DNA of 64,000 nt from Loripinus fragilis (Eukaryota > Mollusca > Bivalvia > Lucinida > Lucinidae). Positions 21,267 to 35,168 of this stretch are shown here, piece after piece. A program made the translations under genes and the position numbers. The notes under the pieces are model-generated. The model was not told the origin of the DNA. It ran no database searches and saw only the letters and a list, made by a program, of their open reading frames with translations. The stretch covers positions 8,007,701 through 8,071,700 of the forward strand of contig OZ026531.1 of the NCBI GenBank assembly GCA_964019695.1, written 5' to 3'. Every line of letters begins with the position of its first letter. Positions within the stretch are counted from its first letter, which is position 1.

Positions 21267-24200
21267 CGCCCCGAAGCTTTACGCGCTTCCGTCTCGCGAA
21301 CTACTATTTTCATCATGCCCACACGGGCATCAGTTTGTAGTACCGGAGGCCGTCTACAAATGGTGAAAATTTCAAAGCGTTCCATCGGGAAATTAAAAAG
21401 TTATGAGCATTAGAAGATCTTCCCATTAGGCCCTATTAGGCCACAGTAGCCGACCCGGCCTAAAACTTGCGCGGGTCACTTTCACGGACGGGCTCGAAAC
21501 TGGTGCCAGAAGTTAGCCCCCGACCAGAGCTTCATTGTGAGGCATTGCGTAAAATTTTCCGTCCCCCGAGTGCCGAGCAATAGCCCCTGAAAGGGCTTTC
21601 GGCACAATTTTCACGCCCTTATTTGAGCCACTTGTAGCCGAAGGAATTTTGCGCAAATGACTGAGAGGTGCTCCTGGGCACTGCTCATCACTTTGCAATA
21701 GGTTCCGGGGCTTTTCGCGAAGGTCGCGTTTTTTCAAACTTTGAGGGCATTAGTGGGTGGGGTGTGAAAACCTCCGAATGCATGGTTCTCAGCTCCTGCT
21801 GTGGGCAGCAAGCCAATTTTTTTTCCAAAATGTTGACCTATAAAAGAGCTTACTCGGGTGTGAAAATTATCATTGTGCGCGCGCGCCCCGGACCGCAATT
21901 ATGATATTTCCTGTTTTCCCATAGGGCCCAAGGCAAATGGGGATAGCGGTTGCACGCGCTTTCTAAGGCTCTGATCGCTTTTAGATTTTGCACGCGGATA
22001 GGGCCAACAGAGGCGCAGGTATTGCCATGCGCACCCGCCCGCAACAATGTTTTGATACCGAGTTATCGGGGTGTGGAAGTCCGCCGCCCCGAAGCTTTAC
22101 GCGCTTCCGTCTCGCGAACTACTATTTTCATCATGCCCACACGGGCATCAGTTTGTAGTACCGGAGGCCGTCTACAAATGGTGAAAATTTCAAAGCGTTC
22201 CATCGGGAAATTAAAAAGTTATGAGCATTAGAAGATCTTCCCATTAGGCCCCATTAGGCCACAGTAGCCGACCTGGCCTAAAACTTGCGCGGGTCACTTT
22301 CACGGACGGGCTCGAAACTGGTGCCAGAAGTTAGCCCCCGACCAGAGCTTCATTGTGAGGCATTGCGTAAAATTTTCCGTCCCCCGAGTGCCGAGCAATA
22401 GCCCCTGAAAGGGCTTTCGGCACAATTTTCACGCCCTTATTTGAGCCACTTGTAGCCGAAGGAATTTTGCGCAAATGACTGAGAGGTGCTCCTGGGCACT
22501 GCTCATCACTTTGCAATAGGTTCCGGGGCTTTTCGCGAAGGTCGCGTTTTCTCAAACTTTGAGGGCATTAGTGGGTGGGGTGTGAAAACCTCCGAATGCA
22601 TGGTTCTCAGCTCCTGCTGTGGGCAGCAAGCCAATTTTTTTTCCAAAATGTTGACCTATAAAAGAGCTTACTCGGGTGTGAAAATTATCATTGTGCGCGC
22701 GCGCCCCGGACCGCAATTATGATATTTCCTGTTTTCCCATAGGGCCCAAGGCAAATGGGGATAGCGGTTGCACGCGCTTTCTAAGGCTCTGATCGCTTTT
22801 AGATTTTGCACGCGGATAGGGCCAACAGATGCGCAGGTATTGCCATGAGCACCCCCCCGCAACAATGTTTCGATACCGAGTTATCGGGGTGTGGAAGTCC
22901 GCCGCCCCGAAGCTTTACGCGCTTCCGTCTCGCGAACTACTATTTTCATCATGCCCACACGGGCATCAGTTTGTAGTACCGGAGGCCGTCTACAAATGGT
23001 GAAAATTTCAAAGCGTTCCGTCGGGAAATTAAAAAGTTATGAGCATTAGAAGATCTTCCCATTAGGCCCCATAAGGCCACAGTAGCCGACCCGGCCTAAA
23101 ACTTGCGCGGGTCACTTTCACGGACGGGCTCGAAACTGGTGCCAGAAGTTAGCCCCCGACCAGAGCTTCATTGTGAGGCATTGCGTAAAATTTTTCGTCC
23201 CCCGAGTGCCGAGCAATAGCCCCTGAAAGGGCTTTCGGCACAATTTTCACGCCCTTATTTGAGCCACTTGTAGCCGAAGGAATTTTGCGCAAATGACTGA
23301 GAGGTGCTCCTGGGCACTGCTCATCACTTTGCAATAGGTTCCGGGGCTTTTCGCGAAGGTCGCGTTTTCTCAAACTTTGAGGGCATTAGTGGGTGGGGTG
23401 TGAAAACCTCCGAATGCATGGTTCTCAGCTCCTGCTGTGGGCAGCAAGCCAATTTTTTTTCCAAAATGTTGACCTATAAAAGAGCTTACTCGGGTGTGAA
23501 AATTATCATTGTGCGCGCGCGCCCCAGACCGCAATTATGATATTTCCTGTTTTCCCATAGGGCCCAAGGCAAATGGGGATAGCGGTTGCACGCGCTTTCT
23601 AAGGCTCTGATCGCTTTTAGATTTTGCACGCGGATAGGGCCAACAGAGGCGCAGGTATTGCCATGCGCACCCACCCGCAACAATGTTTCGATACCGAGTT
23701 ATCGGGGTGTGGAAGTCCGCCGCCCCGAAGCTTTACGCGCTTCCGTCTCGCGAACTACTATTTTCATCATGCCCACACGGGCATCAGTTTGTAGTACCGG
23801 AGGCCGTCTACAAATGGTGAAAATTTCAAAGCGTTCCGTCGGGAAATTAAAAAGTTATGAGCATTAGAAGATCTTCCCATTAGGCCCCATTAGGCCACAG
23901 TAGCCGACCCGGCCTAAAACTTGCGCGGGTCACTTTCACGGACGGGCTCGAAACTGGTGCCAGAAGTTAGCCCCCGACCAGAGCTTCATTGTGAGGCATT
24001 GCGTAAAATTTTCCGTCCCCCGAGTGCCGAGCAATAGCCCCTGAAAGGGCTTTCGGCACAATTTTCACGCCCTTATTTGAGCCACTTGTAGCCGAAGGAA
24101 TTTTGCGCAAATGACTGAGAGGTGCTCCTGGGCACTGCTCATCACTTTGCAATAGGTTCCGGGGCTTTTCGCGAAGGTCGCGTTTTCTCAAACTTTGAGG

Positions 24201-25355
24201 GCATTAGTGGGTGGGGTGTGAAAACCTCCGAATGCATGGTTCTCAGCTCCTGCTGTGGGCAGCAAGCCAATTTTTTTCCAAAATGTTGACCTATAAAAGA
24301 GCTTACTCGGGTGTGAAAATTATCATTGTGCGCGCGCGCCCCGGACCGCAATTATGATATTTCCTGTTTTCCCATAGGGCCCAAGGCAAATGGGGATAGC
24401 GGTTGCACGCGCTTTCTAAGGCTCTGATCGCTTTTAGATTTTGCACGCGGATAGGGCCAACAGAAGCGCAGGTATTGCCATGCGCACCCGCCCTCAATAA
24501 TGTTTCGATACCGAGTTATCGGGGTGTGGAAGTCCGCCGCCCCGAAGCTTTACGCGCTTCCGTCTCGCGAACTACTATTTTCATCATGCCCACACGGGCA
24601 TCAGTTTGTAGTACCGGAGGCCGTCTACAAATGGTGAAAATTTCAAAGCGTTCCGTCGGGAAATTAAAAAGTTATGAGCATTAGAAGATCTTCCCATTAG
24701 GCCCCATAAGGCCACAGTAGCCGACCCGGCCTAAAACTTGCGCGGGTCACTTTCACGGACGGGCTCGAAACTGGTGCCAGAAGTTAGCCCCCGACCAGAG
24801 CTTCATTGTGAGGCATTGCGTAAAATTTTCCGTCCCCCGAGTGCCGAGAAATATCCCCTGAAAGGGCTTTCGGCACAATTTTCACGCCCTTATTTGAGCC
24901 ACTTGTAGCCGAAGGAATTTTGCGCAAATGACTGAGAGGTGCTCCTGGGCACTGCTCATCACTTTGCAATAGGTTCCGGGGCTTTTCGCGAAGGTCGCGT
25001 TTTCTCAAACTTTGAGGGCATTAGTGGGTGGGGTGTGAAAACCTCCGAATGCATGGTTCTCAGCTCCTGCTGTGGGCAGCAAGCCAATTTTTTTTCCAAA
25101 ATGTTGACCTATAAAAGAGCTTACTCGGGTGTGAAAATTATCATTGTGCGCGCGCGCCCCGGACCGCAATTATGATATTTCCTGTTTTCCCATAGGGCCC
25201 AAGGCAAATGGGGATAGCGGTTGCACGCGCTTTCTAAGGCTCTGATCGCTTTTAGATTTTGCACGCGGATAGGGCCAACAGAGGCGCAGGTATTGCCATG
25301 CGCACCCGCCCGCAACAATGTTTCGATACCGAGTTATCGGGGTGTGGAAGTCCGC
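21267..25355 (+). repeat. Monomers m27-m31, spacer between the two long copies
   Basis: Starts are 21267, 22085, 22903, 23721 (817 bp) and 24538. m27 and m28 carry TCCATCGGG (near 21383 and 22199) preceded by GTTTTGATACC, a marker pair seen again around 39.2, 41.9 and 42.7 kb. m28 has a run of private changes near 22846-22858. m30 has seven T with GAAGCGC near 24464. All five are of the C623/C687 class, except that m29 has A at 624. This stretch is not repeated after the second long copy, so the 14.7-kb spacing is a segmental duplication and not a regular higher-order period. Confidence 0.8.
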
Positions 25356-27807
25356 CGCCCCGAAGCTTTATGCGCTTCCGTCTCGCAAACTACTATTTTC
25401 ATCATGCCCACACGGGCATCAGTTTGTAGTACCGGAGGCCGTCTACAAATGGTGAAAATTTCAAAGCGTTCCGTCGGGAAATTAAAAAGTTATGAGCATT
25501 AGAAGATCTTCCCATTAGGCCCCATTAGGCCACAGTAGCCGACCCGGCCTAAAACTTGCGCGGGTCACTTTCACGGACGGGCTCAAAACTGGTGCCAGAA
25601 GTTAGCCCCCGACCAGAGCTTCATTGTGAGGCATTGCGTAAAATTTTCCGTCCCCCGAGTGCCGAGCAATAGCCCCTGAAAGGGCTTTCGGCACAATTTT
25701 CACGCCCTTATTTGAGCCACTTGTAGCCGAAGGAATTTTGCGCAAATGACAGAGGTGCTCCTGGGCACTGCTCATCACTTTGCAATAGGTTCCGGGGCTT
25801 TTCGCGAAGGTCGCGTTTTCTCAAACTTTGAGGGCATTAGTGGGTGGGGTGTGAAAACCTCCGAATGCATGGTTCTCAGCTCCTGCTGTGGGCAGCAAGC
25901 CAATTTTTTTTCCAAAATGTTGACCTATAAAAGAGCTTACTCGGGTGTGAAAATTATCATTGTGCGCGCGCGCCCTGGACCGCAATTATGATATTTCCTG
26001 TTTTCCCATAGGGCCCAAGGCAAATGGGGATAGCGGTTGTACGCGCTTTCTAAGGCTCTGATCGCTTTTAGATTTTGCACGCGGATAGGGCCAACAGAGG
26101 CGCAGGTATTGCCATGCGCACCCGCCCGCAACAATGTTTCGATACCGAGTTATCGGGGTGTGGAAGTCCGCCGCCCCGAAGATTTACGCGCTTCCGTCTC
26201 GCGAACTACTATTTTCATCATGCCCACACGGGCATCAGTTTGTAGTACCGGAGGCCGTCTACAAATGGTGAAAATTTCAAAGCGTTCCGTCGGGAAATTA
26301 AAAAGTTATGAGCATTAGAAGATCTTCCCATTAGGCCCCATTAGGCCACAGTAGCCGATCCGGCCTAAAACTTCCGCGGGTCACTTTCACGGACGGGCTC
26401 AAAACTGGTGCCAGAAGTTAGCCCCCGACCAGAGCTTCATTGTGAGGCATTGCGTAAAATTTTCCGTCCCCCGAGTGCCGAGCAATAGCCCCTGAAAGGG
26501 CTTTCGGCACAATTTTCACGCCCTTATTTGAGCCACTTGTAGCCGAAGGAATTTTGCGCAAATGACTGAGAGGTGCTCCTGGGCACTGCTCATCACTTTG
26601 CAATAGGTTCCGGGGCTTTTCGCGAAGGTCGCGTTTTCTCAAACTTTGAGGGCATTAGTGGGTGGGGTGTGAAAACCTCCGAATGCATGGTTCTCAGCTC
26701 CTGCTGTGGGCAGCAAGCCAATTTTTTTTCCAAAATGTTGACCTATAAAAGAGCTTACTCGGGTGTGAAAATTATCATTGTGCGCGCGCGCCCCGGACCG
26801 CAATTATGATATTTCCTGTTTTCCCATAGGGCCCAAGGCAAATGGGGATAGCGGTTGCACGCGCTTTCTAAGGCTCTGATCGCTTTTAGATTTTGCACGC
26901 GGATAGGGCCAACAGAGGCGCAGGTATTGCCATGCGCACCCGCCCGCAACAATGTTTCGATACCGAGTTATCGGGGTGTGGAAGTCCGCCGCCCCGAAGC
27001 TTTACGCGCTTCCGTCTCGCGAACTACTATTTTCATCATGCCCACACGGGCATCAGTTTGTAGTACCGGAGGCCGTCTACAAATGGTGAAAATTTCAAAG
27101 CGTTCCGTCGGGAAATTAAAAAGTTATGAGCATTAGAAGATCTTCCCATTAGGCCCCATTAGGCCACAGTAGCCGACCCGGCCTAAAACTTGCGCGGGTC
27201 ACTTTCACGGACGGGCTCGAAACTGGTGCCAGAAGTTAGCCCCCGACCAGAGCTTCATTGTGAGGCATTGCGTAAAATTTTCCGTCCCCCGAGTGCCGAG
27301 CAATAGCCCCTGAAAGGGCTTTCGGCACAATTTTCACGCCCTTATTTGAGCCACTTGTAGCCGAAGGAATTTTGCGCAAATGACTGAGAGGTGCTCCTGG
27401 GCACTGCTCATCACTTTGCAATAGGTTCCGGGGCTTTTCGCGAAGGTCGCGTTTTCTCAAACTTTGAGGGCATTAGTGGGTGGGGTGTGAAAACCTCCGA
27501 ATGCATGGTTCTCAGCTCCTGCTGTGGGCAGCAAGCCAATTTTTTTTCCAAAATGTTGACCTATAAAAGAGCTTACTCGGGTGTGAAAATTATCATTGTG
27601 CGCGCGCGCCCTGGACCGCAATTATGATATTTCCTGTTTTCCCATAGGGCCCAAGGCAAATGGGGATAGCGGTTGTACGCGCTTTCTAAGGCTCTGATCG
27701 CTTTTATATTTTGCACGCGGATAGGGCCAACAGAGGCGCAGGTATTGCCATGCGCACCCGCCCGCAACAATGTTTCGATACCGAGTTATCGGGGTGTGGA
27801 AGTCCGC
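25356..27807 (+). repeat. Monomers m32-m34, start of the third long block
   Basis: Starts are 25356 (816 bp), 26172 and 26990. m32 lacks the TG dinucleotide after 25750 (GACTGAGAGG becomes GACAGAGG), the only 2-bp deletion I saw. It shares A at position 32 (25387) with m14 and m2. m33 has CTTCCGCGGG (26371) but has lost the HindIII site near 26180. m34 shares TTATATTTTG with m16 and m4. From m33 onward the match to the copy 14,720 bp upstream is continuous. Confidence 0.85.
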
Positions 27808-30260
27808 CGCCCCGAAGCTTTACGCGCTTCCGTCTCGCGAACTACTATTTTCATCATGCCCACACGGGCATCAGTTTGTAGTACCGGAGGCCGTCTACAA
27901 ATGGTGAAAATTTCAAAGCGTTCCGTCGGGAAATTAAAAAGTTATGAGCATTAGAAGATCTTCCCATTAGGCCCCATTAGGCCACAGTAGCCGATCTGGC
28001 CTAAAACTTGCGCGGGTCACTTTCACGGACGGGCTCGAAACTGGTGCCAGAAGTTAGCCCCCGACCAGAGCTTCATTGTGAGGCATTGCGTAAAATTTTC
28101 CGTCCCCCGAGTGCCGAGCAATAGCCCCTGAAAGGGCTTTCGGCACAATTTTCACGCCCTTATTTGAGCCACTTGTAGCCGAAGGAATTTTGCGCAAATG
28201 ACTGAGAGGTGCTCCTGGGCACTGCTCATCACTTTGCAATAGGTTCCGGGGCTTTTCACGAAGGTCGCGTTTTCTCAAACTTTGAGGGCATTAGTGGGTG
28301 GGGTGTGAAAACCTCCGAATGCATGGTTCTCAGCTCCTGCTGTGGGCAGCAAGCCAATTTTTTTTCCAAAATGTTGACCTATAAAAGAGCTTACTCGGGT
28401 GTGAAAATTATCATTGTGCGCGCGCGCCCTGGACCGCAATTATGATATTTCCTGTTTTCCCATAGGGCCCAAGGCAAATGGGGATAGCGGTTGTACGCGC
28501 TTTCTAAGGCTCTGATCGCTTTTAGATTTTGCACGGGGATAGGGCCAACAGAGGCGCAGGAATTTTCATGCACACCCGCCCGCAACAATGTTTCGATACC
28601 GAGTTATCGGGGTGTGGAAGTCCGCCGCCCCGAAGCTTTACGCGCTTCCGTCTCGCGAACTACTATTTTCATCATGCCCACACGGGCATCAGTTTGTAGT
28701 ACCGGAGGCCGTCTACAAATGGTGAAAATTTCAAAGCGTTCCGTCGGGAAATTAAAAAGTTATGAGCATTAGAAGATCTTCCCATTAGGCCCCATTAGGC
28801 CACAGTAGCCGATCCGGCCTAAAACTTGCACGGGTCACTTTCACGGACGGGCTCAAAAATGGTGCCAGAAGTTAGCCCCCGACCAGAGCTTCATTGTGAG
28901 GCATTGCGTAAAATTTTCCGTCCCCCGAGTGCCGAGCAATAGCCTCTGAAAGGGCTTTCGGCACAATTTTCACGCCCTTATTTGAGCCACTTGTAGCCGA
29001 AGGAATTTTGCGCAAATGACTGAGAGGTGCTCCTGGGCACTGCTCATCACTTTGCAATAGGTTCCGGGGCTTTTCGCGAAGGTCGCGTTTTCTCAAACTT
29101 TGAGGGCATTAGTGGGTTGGGTGTGAAAACCTCCGAATGCATGGTTCTCAGCTCCTGCTGTGGGCAGCAAGCCAATTTTTTTTCCAAAATGTTGACCTAT
29201 AAAAGAGCTTACTCGGGTGTGAAAATTATAATTGTGCGCGAAAGCCCCGGACCGCAATTATGATATTTCCTGTTTTCCCATAGGGCCCAAGGCAAATGGG
29301 GATAGCGGTTGCACGCGCTTTCTAAGGCTCTGTTCGCTTTTAGATTTTGCACGCGGATAGGGCCAACAGATGCGCAGGTATTGCCATGCGCACCCGCCCG
29401 CAACAATGTTTCGATACCGAGTTATCGGGGTGTGGAAGTCCGCCGCCCCGAAGCTTTACGCGCTTCCGTCTCGCGAACTACTATTTTCATCATGCCCACA
29501 CGGGCATCAGTTTGTAGTACCGGAGGCCGTCTACAAATGGTGAAAATTTCAAAGCGTTCCGTCGGGAAATTAAAAAAGTATGAGCATTAGAAGATCTTCC
29601 CATTAGGCCCCATAAGGCCACAGTAGCCGACCCGGCCTAAAACTTGCGCGGGTCACTTTCACGGACGGGCTCGAAACTGGTGCCAGAAGTTAGCCCCCGA
29701 CCAGAGCTTCATTGTGAGGCATTGCGTAAAATTTTCCGTCCCCCGAGTGCCGAGCAATAGCCCCTGAAAGGGCTTTCGGCACAATTTTCACGCCCTTATT
29801 TGAGCCACTTGTAGCCGAAGGAATTTTGCGCAAATGACTGAGAGGTGCTCCTGGGCACTGCTCATCACTTTGCAATAGGTTCCGGGGCTTTTCGCGAAGG
29901 TCGCGTTTTCTCAAACTTTGAGGGCATTAGTGGGTGGGGTGTGAGAACCTCCGAATGCATGGTTCTCAGCTCCTGCTGTGGGCAGCAAGCCAATTTTTTT
30001 CCAAAATGTTGACCTATAAAAGAGCTTACTCGGGTGTGAAAATTATTATTGTGCGCGCGCGCCCTGGACCGCAATTATGATATTTCCTGTTTTCCCATAG
30101 GGCCCAAGGCAAATGGGGATAGCGGTTGTACGCGCTTTCTAAGGCTCTGATCGCTTTTAGATTCTGCACGCGGATAGGGCCAACAGAGGCGCAGGTATTG
30201 CCATGCGCACCCGCCCGCAACAATGTTTCGATACCGAGTTATCGGGGTGTGGAAGTCCGC
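27808..30260 (+). repeat. Three-monomer unit, copy A4 (m35-m37)
   Basis: Starts are 27808, 28626 and 29444; length 2,453 bp. It carries all unit markers and the GGGTTGGGTG shared with A3. Private changes include CACGGGGATAG near 28535, AGCCTCTG near 28943 in the stem-loop, ATTATAATTG near 29228 and GATTCTGC near 30163. Confidence 0.9.
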
Positions 30261-33200
30261 CGCCCCGAAGCTTTACGCGCTTCCGTCTCGCGAACTACTA
30301 TTTTCATCATGCCCACACGGGCATCAGTTTGTAGTACCGGAGACCGTCTACAAATGGTGAAAATTTCAAAGCGTTCCGTCGGGAAATTAAAAAGTTATGA
30401 GCATTAGAAGATCTTCCCATTAGGCCCCATTAGGCCACAGTAGCCGATCCGGCCTAAAACTTGCGCGGGTCACTTTCACGGACGGGCTCGAAACTGGTGC
30501 CAGAAGTTAGCCCCCGACCAGAGCTTCATTGTGAGGCATTGCGTAAAATTTTCCGTCCCCCGAGTGCCGAGCAATAGCCCCTGAAAGGGCTTTCGGCACA
30601 ATTTTCACGCCCTTATTTGAGCCACTTGTAGCCGAAGGAATTTTGCGCAAATGACTGAGAGGTGCTCCTGGGCACTGCTCATCACTTTGCAATAGGTTCC
30701 GGGGCTTTTCGCAAAGGTCGCGTTTTCTCAAACTTTGAGGGCATTAGTGGGTGGGGTGTGAAAACCTCCGAATGCATGGTTCTCAGCTCCTGCTGTGGGC
30801 AGCAAGCCAATTTTTTTTTCCAAAATGTTGACCTATAAAAGAGCTTACTCGGGTGTGAAAATTATCATTGTGCGCGCGCGCCCCGGACCGCAATTATGAT
30901 ATTTCCTGTTTTCCCATAGGGCCCAAGGCAAATGGGGATAGCGGTTGCACGCGCTTTCTAAGGCTCTGATCGCTTTTAGATTTTGCACGCGGATAGGGCC
31001 AACAGAGGCGCAGGTATTGCCATGCGCACCCGCCCGCAACAATGTTTCGATACCGAGTTATCGGGGTGTGGAAGTCCGCCGCCCCGAAGCTTTACGCGCT
31101 TCCGTCTCGCGAACTACTATTTTCATCATGCCCACACGGGCATCAGTTTGTAGTACCGGAGGCCGTCTACAAATGGTGAAAATTTCAAAGCGTTCCGTCG
31201 GGAAATTAAAAAGTTATGAGCATTAGAAGATCTTCCCATTAGGCCCCATAAGGCCACAGTAGCCGACCCGGCCTAAAACTTGCGCGGGTCACTTTCACGG
31301 ATGGGCTCGAAACTGGTGCCAGAAGTTAGCCCCCGACCAGAGCTTCATTGTGAGGCATTGCGTAAAATTTTCCGTCCCCCGAGTGCCGAGCAATAGCCCC
31401 TGAAAGGGCTTTCGGCACAATTTTCACGCCCTTATTTGAGCCACTTGTAGCCGAAGGAATTTTGCGCAAATGACTGAGAGGTGCTCCTGGGCACTGCTCA
31501 TCACTTTGCAATAGGTTCCGGGGCTTTTCGCGAAGGTCGCGTTTTCTCAAACTTTGAGGGCATTAGTGGGTGGGGTGTGAAAACCTCCGAATGCATGGTT
31601 CTCAGCTCCTGCTGTGGGCAGCAAGCCAATTTTTTTTCCAAAATGTTGACCTATAAAAGAGCTTACTCGGGTGTGAAAATTATCATTGTGCGCGCGCGCC
31701 CTGGACCGCAATTATGATATTTCCTGTTTTCCCATAGGGCCCAAGGCAAATGGGGATAGCGGTTGTACGCGCTTTCTAAGGCTCTGATCGCTTTTAGATT
31801 TTGCATGCGGATAGGGCCAACAGAGGCGCAGGTATTGCCATGCGCACCCGCCCGCAACAATGTTTCGATACCGAGTTATCGGGGTGTGGAAGTCCGCCGC
31901 CCCGAAGCTTTACGCGCTTCCGTCTCGCGAACTACTATTTTCATCATGCCCACACGGACATCAGTTTGTAGTACCGGAGGCCGTCTACAAATGGTGAAAA
32001 TTTCAAAGCGTTCCGTCGGGAAATTAAAAAGTTATGAGCATTAGAAGATCTTCCCATTAGGCCCCATTAGGCCACAGTAGCCGATCCGGCCTAAAACTTG
32101 CAAGGGTCACTTTCACGGACGGGCTCGAAACTGGTGCCAGAAGTTAGCCCCCGACCAGAGCTTCATTGTGAGGCATTGCGTAAAATTTTCCGTCCCCCGA
32201 GTGCCGAGCAATAGCCCCTGAAAGGGCTTTCGGCACAATTTTCACGCCCTTATTTGAGCCACTTGTAGCCGAAGGAATTTTGCGCAAATGACTGAGAGGT
32301 GCTCCTGGGCACTGCTCATCACTTTGCAATAGGTTCCGGGGCTTTTCGCGAAGGTCGCGTTTTCTCAAACTTTGAGGGCATTAGTGGGTGGGGTGTGAAA
32401 ACCTCCGAATGCATGGTTCTCAGCTCCTGCTGTGGGCAGCAAGCCAATTTTTTTTCCAAAATGTTGACCTATAAAAGAGCTTACTCGGGTGTGAAAATTA
32501 TCATTGTGCGCGCGCGCCCCGGACCGCAATTATGATATTTCCTGTTTTCCCATAGGGCCCAAGGCAAATGGGGATAGCGGTTGCACAAGCTTTCTAAGGC
32601 TCTGATCGCTTTTAGATTTTGCACGCGGATAGGGCCAACAGAGGCGCAGGTATTGCCATGCGCACCTGCCCGCAACAATGTTTCGATACCGAGTTATCGG
32701 GGTGTGGAAGTCCGCCGCCCCGAAGCTTTACGCGCTTCCGTCTCGCGAACTACTATTTTCATCATGCCCACACGGGCATCAGTTTGTAGTACCGGAGGCC
32801 GTCTACAAATGGTGAAAATTTCAAAGCGTTCCGTCGGGAAATTAAAAAGTTATGAGCATTAGAAGATCGTCCCATTAGGCCCCATTAGGCCACAGTAGCC
32901 GACCCGGCCTAAAACTTGCGCGGGTCACTTTCACGGACGGGCTCGAAACTGGTGCCAGAAGTTAGCCCCCGACCAGAGCTTCATTGTGAGGCATTGCGTA
33001 AAATTTTCCGTCCCCCGAGTGCCGAGCAATAGCCCCTGAAAGGGCTTTCGGCACAATTTTCACGCCCTTATTTGAGCCACTTGTAGCCGAAGGAATTTTG
33101 CGCAAATGACTGAGATGTGCTCCTGGGCACTGCTCATCACTTTGCAATAGGTTCCGGGGCTTTTCGCGAAGGTCGCGTTTTCTCAAACTTTGAGGGCATT

Positions 33201-35168
33201 AGTGGGTGGGGTGTGAAAACCTCCGAATGCATGGTTCTCAGCTCCTGCTGTGGGCAGCAAGCCAATTTTTTTTCCAAAATGTTGACCTATAAAAGAGCTT
33301 ACTCGGGTGTGAAAATTATCATTGTGCGCGCGCGCCCCGGACCGCAATTATGATATTTCCTGTTTTCCCATAGGGCCCAAGGCAAATGGGGATAGCGGTT
33401 GCACGCGCTTTCTAAGGCTCTGATCGCTTTTAGATTTTGCACGCGGATAGGGCCAACAGAGGCGCAGGTATTGCCATGCGCACCCGCCCGCAACAATGTT
33501 TCGATACCGAGTTATCGGGGTGTGGAAGTCCGCCGCCCCGAAGCTTTACGCGCTTCCGTCTCGCGAACTACTATTTTCATCATGCCCACACGGGCATCAG
33601 TTTGTAGTACCGGAGGCCGTCTACAAATGGTGAAAATTTCAAAGCGTTCCGTCGGGAAATTAAAAAGTTATGAGCATTAGAAGATCTTCCCATTAGGCCC
33701 CATAAGGCCACAGTAGCCGACCCGGCCTAAAACTTGCGCGGGTCACTGTCACGGACGGGCTCGAAACTGGTGCCAGAAGTTAGCCCCCGACCAGAGCTTC
33801 ATTGTGAGGCATTGCGTAAAATTTTCCGTCCCCCGAGTGCCGAGCAATAGCCCCTGAAAGGGCTTTCGGCACAATTTTCACGCCCTTATTTGAGCCACTT
33901 GTAGCCAAAGGAATTTTGCGCAAATGACTGAGAGGTGCTCCTGGGCACTGCTCATCACTTTGCAATAGGTTCCGGGGCTTTTCGCGAAGGTCGCGTTTTC
34001 TCAAACTTTGAGGGCATTAGTGGGTGGGGTGTGAAAACCTCCGAATGCATGGTTCTCAGCTCCTGCTGTGGGCAGCAAGCCAATTTTTTTCCAAAATGTT
34101 GACCTATAAAAGAGCTTACTCGGGTGTGAAAATTATCATTGTGCGCGCGCGCCCTGGACCGCAATTATGATATTTCCTGTTTTCCCATAGGGCCCAAGGC
34201 AAATGGGGATAGCGGTTGTACGCGCTTTCTAAGGCTCTGATTGCTTTTAGATTTTGCACGCGGATAGGGCCAACAGAGGCGCAGGTATTGCCATGCGCAC
34301 CCGCCCGCAACAATGTTTCGATACCGAGTTATCGGGGTGTGGAAGTCCGCCGCCCCGAAGCTTTACGCGCTTCCGTCTCGCGAACTACTATTTTCATCAT
34401 GCCCACACGGGCATCAGTTTGTAGTACCGGAGGCCGTCTACAAATGGTGAAAATTTCAAAGCGTTCCGTCGGGAAATTAAAAAGTTATGAGCATTAGAAG
34501 ATCTTCCCATTAGGCCCCATTAGGCCACAGTAGCCGATCCGGCCTAAAACTTGTGCGGGTCACTTTCACGGACGGGCTCGAAACTGGTGCCAGAAGTTAG
34601 CCCCCGACCAGAGCTTCATTGTGAGGCATTGCGTAAAATTTTCCGTCCCCAGAGTGCCGAGCAATAGCCCCTGAAAGGGCTTTCGGCACAATTTTCACGC
34701 CCTTATTTGAGCCACTTGTAGCCGAAGGAATTTTGCGCAAATGACTGAGAGGTGCTCCTGGGCACTGCTCATCACTTTGCAATAGGTTCCGGGGCTTTTC
34801 GCGAAGGTCGCGTTTTCTCAAACTTTGAGGGCATTAGTGGGTGGGGTGTGAAAACCTCCGAATGCATGGTTCTCAGCTCCTGCTGTGGGCAGCAAGCCAA
34901 TTTTTTTTCCAAAATGTTGACCTATAAAAGAGCTTACTCGGGTGTGAAAATTATCATTGTGCGCGCGCGCCCCGGACCGCAATTATGATATTTCCTGTTT
35001 TCCCATAGGGCCCAAGGCAAATGGGGATAGCGGTTGCACGCGCTTTCTAAGGCTCTGATCGCTTTTAGATTTTGCACGCGGATAGGGCCAACAGAGGCGC
35101 AGGTATTGCCATGCGCACCCGCCCGCAACAATGTTTCGATACCGAGTTATCGGGGTGTGGAAGTCCGC
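30261..35168 (+). repeat. Monomers m38-m43, right part of the third long block
   Basis: Starts are 30261 (819 bp), 31080, 31898, 32716, 33534 (817 bp) and 34351. They match m20-m25 at +14,720 in marker order and in T-tract lengths. Private differences include GCAAAGG near 30712, TGCACAAGC near 32583, GATCGTCCC near 32867 and CCCCAGAGTG near 34648. About 20 differences were noted by eye over the 9.6-kb match. Confidence 0.9.
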
